34,743 bases of DNA, from positions 1 to 34,743 of the forward strand of contig VYDB01000087.1 of the NCBI GenBank assembly GCA_009843635.1, written 5' to 3'. The notes under the pieces were generated by a model. It did no database searches. It was not told the DNA's origin and was given only the letters and a program-made list of their open reading frames with translations. Both the position numbers and the translations under genes were made by a program. Position 1 is the first letter of the stretch. Each line of letters opens with the position of its first letter. Source of the stretch: Gammaproteobacteria bacterium. GTDB taxonomy: Bacteria > Pseudomonadota > Gammaproteobacteria > Pseudomonadales > Azotimanducaceae. This document shows positions 31,701 through 34,743 of this stretch, in pieces.

Positions 31701-34700
31701 TGTCCACGCCGAGTTCCAGAGTTGGGGTGGCAGAGAGCAGGTTCGGATCCCAGGGTTTGCGTTCATCGGCGGCAAAGCGCTCCTGCAACCGGTCGCGCTC
31801 CTGCCGGGTCACGAGTGCCGTGTGCTCGGCGGAAACGATGCGCCGAATGTCGGCGTCGCGGTAGAGCTGGCCTGCCCAAGTGGGATGGGTGGGCGTGGTT
31901 TCGGCGTAGTCTTCCTGGGTGGCCAGATCGAGGCAGGGCGTGCCCTGCCACAAATCCGCTTCCTGGGCGGGCACCACCAGCGTTCGCCGCGAAGAGGGGC
32001 ACAACATCACGGCGGTCTCCGAGGTCACGTAGAGCCGCTCGGGCTCAAGCGCCCAGACCTGCGTCTTACGGCCCGGCAGAACGCATACCAAGCCGGTGTC
32101 CTGCAACGCCGCCATCACCACCTGCAGCACGGCGGGTGCGTCCCTGCTGGCAACAACCACGTTCACCGGGGTCAGTACCTTCTCGGCCCACGCCCGATAC
32201 CAGGATTTGCTCGCCCCGGCCAATGCCTCGATGCCCTGATCCTCCTTCACTGGCGCGGGGAATACGGGCAGATTGGAGCGTCCACCGAAATCCTGCAACG
32301 CGATGTCACGGATGGCGAACGGATTGCCACCGTAGCGCAAGTAGCCGTCGAAGGCGGAGCTTCGCACCGCACCGCGGTCCTTCATGTGGCGCACCACGCC
32401 CAGCACCAAGGCGCGCACGGCCAGCTCGCTGATCGTGCGAAAGTCGCCGAACTCCTCACGGATTCGCAGGCCCGCCTGATCGCAAGCCTCCAGCAAGGCT
32501 TCTCGGTCAAAGCCGGCTACGGCCGTGTGCGTACGTTCCAGGGTACGCCCGATGGCGGCTCGCCAAGTCATTTCCGCCAGCACGTCCCAATGCATCCGGC
32601 GCTCGACGATGGATCGGAGATCTGAACCCGGGGGTAACTTCCCGTCGCGCCGCAACGCCTCAAAGTCCTTCAGCCAAAGCCGGTCCGGGGCAAGGAACTC
32701 GCTGATGAAGCGGATTTCATCAAAGGCTTCGGCGTTGACATCCGCATCACCCCACCAAGCAACGACCCTGCTCGGCAGTTCCGCAAGCGAGATGCCGTCT
32801 TCCCTCTCGACCACCTGAGCCGCCGCGGCGCGGAGGCTATTGCGCCAAGTTCGCGCCGCGAAGAACGAGCCGCGATGAGCGGCGTCCTGCACGTTGTCCG
32901 AAAAGGCGATGACCTTGTGGTGGTCGTTGTGGCGGGAAGCGAAAAGCTGCGCCAGCGCCGTGCTGAGCAGGCTGGAAGCCCGCGCACCCAAAATGATGAG
33001 CGCATCGGACGCGCCGCAGAATGCGCAGTCGCGGCTGAATCTTCTGTTGCGCACCGCATTGGGACGAAAAACCCGAATCAGGCGCTTCTCTCCGCAGCCA
33101 GGGCAGCTCGTCGCATCCGGCTGCGCTAGATAACCGCATTGGCCGCAGATTTGGAATTCTTGGCCTCTCGCACTGCTAGGCGGGTGTTCGTCCTCCCCCA
33201 CCGGAAAGAAGGTGCTGACATCCACATCACGCGAGAAGAAGCGGTTGTAGAAAGTGCGCAAGTCGCGGCCCACATGGGGGGTGCCTGAGGGTTTGAAGCC
33301 GCCCCAGCCGGTGGCATGGCACTCCCGGCACTGCACCAACGGCAGGTGCAGCCCGTCTTGGTCCGGCTTCAAGTCGTCGGAATGCCGCAGGCGATGCTTT
33401 TTGCTCCCATCGTCGTCCCCCACCTCGTCGAACAGGCTGCAAACCATGCGGCGCAGTTCGCGTATCCAGACATGCAGCTTCACGTTGAGAAACGCGGTTG
33501 GCTTGCTCCCCTCGCTGCTGCCCCGTTCGCGAGCGACGGAGATCAAGGCGCAAAGGGCGTTCAGCACATGCTTAGCGTCTGCGATGCTCGCCGTGGGCAG
33601 AGTGCGGTGCAGGCGGCTCAGCACGGTGTCGAAGGGCGTTGGCTTTGACCCGTCAAGCACCCGCAACAGGTTCACGAAGGTGGCGTGTTCGCGCAGCCTT
33701 GCGCCGAGCCTGATGCGCCAACCCATGGATTCGAAATCGCCTTCGGGCGGTTCGCCGAAGAACAGCTCATGCTGGGAGCGGATGTAGTCTTCAAGCGACT
33801 CGTAGCCGTTTGGGTCCACCCGATGCGCGAGATCCGGCGTGGGCAGGAGATAAGCGCTGATGATGGCGTCCTTTAGAAACTCATCGATGCTCTGGCGCAC
33901 TTCGCCCACAATGGCGCCTGGCGCGAACGGCTGGCGAAAAACGCTGGACGCGTAGCCGAGCACGGCCTGTTCATCGCCCGGCCCTCCGATCGTGGCCGAT
34001 GTGCCCACACAGACCAGCCCCTCGTGCGCCTGCAGCCGGGTACGCAAACGCCGGATGAGGCAGGCGAGATCGGTGCCTTGGGCGCCGTCGAAGGTGTGCA
34101 GCTCATCAACCACCAGAAAGCGCAAGGTTTCGGCGGCGTTGTGCTGCCACAGCGGGTAATCTATGGGCCGGGTCAAAAGCAGATCGAGCATCTTGTAGTT
34201 GGTGAGCAGGATGTCCGGGGGCTGCTGCCGCAGCACATCGCGGCTCTCGACGAGGTGATCGGGCGCCATGCGCTCGCGCCCGGTTGCGTCTCCTTCGCCA
34301 ACGTACAGCCCGGCCGTCACCCGGCTGTTCAATGAAGGCGTGCCATGAATGATGCTGGCAATGCGCCTCGCTTGGTCGGACGCCAGCGCGTTCATGGGGT
34401 AGATGAGAATCGCCTTGATGCCCGGCTCGCCTGCGTTTTTTCGGCAGTGCTCGAGGACCGGATAGAGGAAGCACTCGGTTTTGCCGGAGCCGGTGCCGGT
34501 GGCCACGATGGTGGACTGCCCCCGCGCAAGCCGACCGAACGCGATGCGCTGATGGCGATGGGGCGTGTGACCAAAGGGAATTTCAGGAAACGGCTCGCCG
34601 CCTTCCGGGGCACCTTGGAAGGGCAGGTCGATGGAAAGGTACGGCCCCTTGGCTAGGTTCTCAGCGTCCGCCAGAAAGTCGTCGACAACGCTAGCCCGAC

Positions 34701-34719
34701 TTCCGCAACTCAGCGTCAT
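28471..34719 (-). CDS. Giant DEAD/DEAH helicase with DUF1998/MZB region (DruE-like)
   Basis: This 2082-aa SF2 helicase has RecA-like domain 1 with HRHQRIAFGRLARGQ, Walker A ATGTGSGKTE (73-82), DELH (205-208) and SAT (241-243). Some 700 residues with zinc-ribbon pairs (CGQCG...CPGCG) separate it from domain 2 (LELGVDIG near 1000, QRVGRAGRR near 1030). A coiled coil lies at about 1170-1240 and FGFLTDEGLLPNYAFPE follows. There are Cys clusters at C1330/C1333/C1348/C1351 and, in the DUF1998/MZB part, C1596, C1598, C1607 and C1610. A PD-(D/E)xK-like stretch follows (RPDFLI about 1720, AVFTDGFKHH about 1735). Size and layout match DruE of Druantia anti-phage systems better than MrfA/YprA (about 750 aa). 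An in-frame stop lies five codons before the ATG, and an upstream frame ends there in ATGA. Calling it DruE is inference; the partner genes would be off-window. Confidence 0.85.
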   Translation of the reverse strand: MTLSCGSRASVVDDFLADAENLAKGPYLSIDLPFQGAPEGGEPFPEIPFGHTPHRHQRIAFGRLARGQSTIVATGTGSGKTECFLYPVLEHCRKNAGEPGIKAILIYPMNALASDQARRIASIIHGTPSLNSRVTAGLYVGEGDATGRERMAPDHLVESRDVLRQQPPDILLTNYKMLDLLLTRPIDYPLWQHNAAETLRFLVVDELHTFDGAQGTDLACLIRRLRTRLQAHEGLVCVGTSATIGGPGDEQAVLGYASSVFRQPFAPGAIVGEVRQSIDEFLKDAIISAYLLPTPDLAHRVDPNGYESLEDYIRSQHELFFGEPPEGDFESMGWRIRLGARLREHATFVNLLRVLDGSKPTPFDTVLSRLHRTLPTASIADAKHVLNALCALISVARERGSSEGSKPTAFLNVKLHVWIRELRRMVCSLFDEVGDDDGSKKHRLRHSDDLKPDQDGLHLPLVQCRECHATGWGGFKPSGTPHVGRDLRTFYNRFFSRDVDVSTFFPVGEDEHPPSSARGQEFQICGQCGYLAQPDATSCPGCGEKRLIRVFRPNAVRNRRFSRDCAFCGASDALIILGARASSLLSTALAQLFASRHNDHHKVIAFSDNVQDAAHRGSFFAARTWRNSLRAAAAQVVEREDGISLAELPSRVVAWWGDADVNAEAFDEIRFISEFLAPDRLWLKDFEALRRDGKLPPGSDLRSIVERRMHWDVLAEMTWRAAIGRTLERTHTAVAGFDREALLEACDQAGLRIREEFGDFRTISELAVRALVLGVVRHMKDRGAVRSSAFDGYLRYGGNPFAIRDIALQDFGGRSNLPVFPAPVKEDQGIEALAGASKSWYRAWAEKVLTPVNVVVASRDAPAVLQVVMAALQDTGLVCVLPGRKTQVWALEPERLYVTSETAVMLCPSSRRTLVVPAQEADLWQGTPCLDLATQEDYAETTPTHPTWAGQLYRDADIRRIVSAEHTALVTRQERDRLQERFAADERKPWDPNLLSATPTLELGVDIGSLSSVILCSVPPAPMNYVQRVGRAGRRDGNALAMTVATGQPHDLYYYGEPMEMLGSRVEPPGIFLNAPAVLERQLTAFCFDCWVASGVDERAVPRRIGTVLDNVDKSNLSGFPYPLFDFIAENGDQLLGRFFQAFDTDPSTGEAELDEASQDYLTHFLNGADPEDSLRLRILKRLTEVVSDRKALRNDVDVLRNRIRALEIAASDEATEADIKALTSERTALQRLLANLNRRNTFGFLTDEGLLPNYAFPEHGVTLNSVIFRHTGDGDEESDDDPIVFDYLRPAVAALGEFAPENEFYAGGRRVAIRRIDTRVSPIERWRLCPSCAYCENIDAGDRHAACPRCGNPLWADAGQRREMLRLRLVHAATPDRHSRIMDERDDREPLFYTRQLVADFPPDSVDRAFAATDAAQPFGFEYIPSATFREMNFGRFDELDSPTDFAGEHMPRKGFSLCRKCGGVQGRDGEVQHTRTCTARGEGSVADCLYLYREFDSEAVRILIPAVGSLDAEQRFSSFIAALELGLRRRFAGAVDHLRVMTCKFPAAESGVQQTFLMLYDTVPGGTGYLKQMMSDPDNLLEVLHLARDAIAQCECSADPMKDGCYRCVYAYRRSYDMAGTSRTVALAILNAMLEQAESLEEVPGLRSVKVNPLMESELEARFVEALGRIEVDGEPVRVREEIVGGKPGFVLSTGKHTYFMEPQADLGNAQGVALPSRPDFLIRPARTSTDCPPIAVFTDGFKHHRNRTNEDSAKRMALVRAGYLAWSLTWQDIEEGLGSGAPPLGWLGMKDGAMTSLQQALDRRWETGRVRSALREPSLKGLVRYLRNPDTLAWKRAVFTELLGLFQPAEMQSPALQARFFNFVKQLPSAVQDQMADLPPETAFAGIGPWRGGMPEFVQLLVALPLAAVEAAEPDAMAVALHLDDTQPEDRDYQQQWNDTLRFYNLAQFLPGAWWTTVRGTPHGIYPEYPDFAEAGSVGETPNAAWTEAVSLAIAALRPVLLALAEDGLPPPEVGFELQDASGEVVSEAELAWETNRVAVLLDGAASSAFTESGWQVLSADEPNLEFQLRNVLIAEESS

Positions 34720-34743
34720 TTCGGGCGTAAGTCATTGATTTTT
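34716..34743 (-). CDS. Possible 3' end of the next operon gene (partial)
   Basis: On the minus strand the last 28 bases read ...KINDLRPK and then TGA, in a frame whose stop overlaps the ATG of the giant helicase by 4 bp (ATGA). The same overlap joins the downstream genes of this module, so I infer that an upstream gene continues beyond the window. Eight codons are too few to identify it. Confidence 0.3.

Noticed and set aside
31228-32625. 465-codon open frame opposite the giant helicase (also 28903-30045)
   Set aside because: It is antisense to a helicase with intact motifs, has no recognisable domain, and has the composition expected of a shadow frame.
28471-34719. DISARM or BREX assignment for the DUF1998 helicase
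   Set aside because: DISARM separates its helicase (drmA) from a shorter DUF1998 protein (drmB), and BREX needs pglZ and brxC. None is in the window, and a single 2082-aa chain fits DruE better.
1-34743. tRNA, rRNA, CRISPR, IS element or integrase
   Set aside because: Nothing resembling these was seen on either strand by reading; no repeat-spacer pattern and no transposase motifs.

Overview
This 34.7 kb window is G+C-rich, densely coding chromosome. It most resembles a free-living or host-associated marine-type gammaproteobacterium or other proteobacterium. The hints are a TonB-dependent receptor, two phytanoyl-CoA-dioxygenase-like oxygenases, two MFS carriers, a Tat-exported protein, lipoproteins, and many hydrolases for amides, lactones and cyclic imides. 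The lineage is an inference. I saw no rRNA, tRNA, CRISPR array, transposase or integrase.

Bases 1-25697 are a catabolic and scavenging region built from short operons that alternate in strand. A TonB-dependent outer-membrane receptor (168-2486, +) converges on a minus-strand operon of cyclase-family hydrolase, PhyH-like dioxygenase and ACS-type MFS carrier (5737 down to 2490). Divergent from that operon are an N-acyl-D-amino-acid deacylase and a penicillin-acylase-family lipoprotein (5862-9867, +). Next comes a minus-strand operon of hyuA, azoR and a beta-propeller lipoprotein (14245 down to 9878). A second PhyH-like gene and a phosphotriesterase-family gene follow on the plus strand (14502-16574). 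A 46-bp tandem palindromic repeat (16625-16723) separates them from a minus-strand pair, hyuB and a spinster-like MFS carrier (19828 down to 16693). A plus-strand run completes the region: class I fumarase, EthD-domain protein, Tat-exported small protein and a large periplasmic PD40-propeller/amidohydrolase fusion (19873-25697). Together these genes read as uptake, amide/lactone/imide hydrolysis, oxidation and export of a complex organic substrate. The substrate cannot be named from sequence.

Bases 25699-34743 (-) are different. They hold a tightly coupled module whose junctions are all ATGA or GTGA overlaps. Its genes are a 2082-aa DEAD/DEAH helicase with a DUF1998/MZB-type cysteine cluster and a PD-(D/E)xK-like segment, resembling DruE of Druantia defence systems; a 29-aa stub ORF; a 201-aa protein of unknown N-terminal domain; and a UvrD-type helicase with a RelE/ParE-like N-terminal domain. 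The C-terminal 96 residues of the giant helicase and of the 201-aa protein are homologous (63 of 96 identical, no gaps). The start of the UvrD gene follows both copies, so the helicase-tail/UvrD-start junction has been duplicated. The upstream end of this operon lies outside the window. I read it as a candidate anti-phage or nucleic-acid-surveillance module with an unusual composition, and it is the most interesting part of the window.
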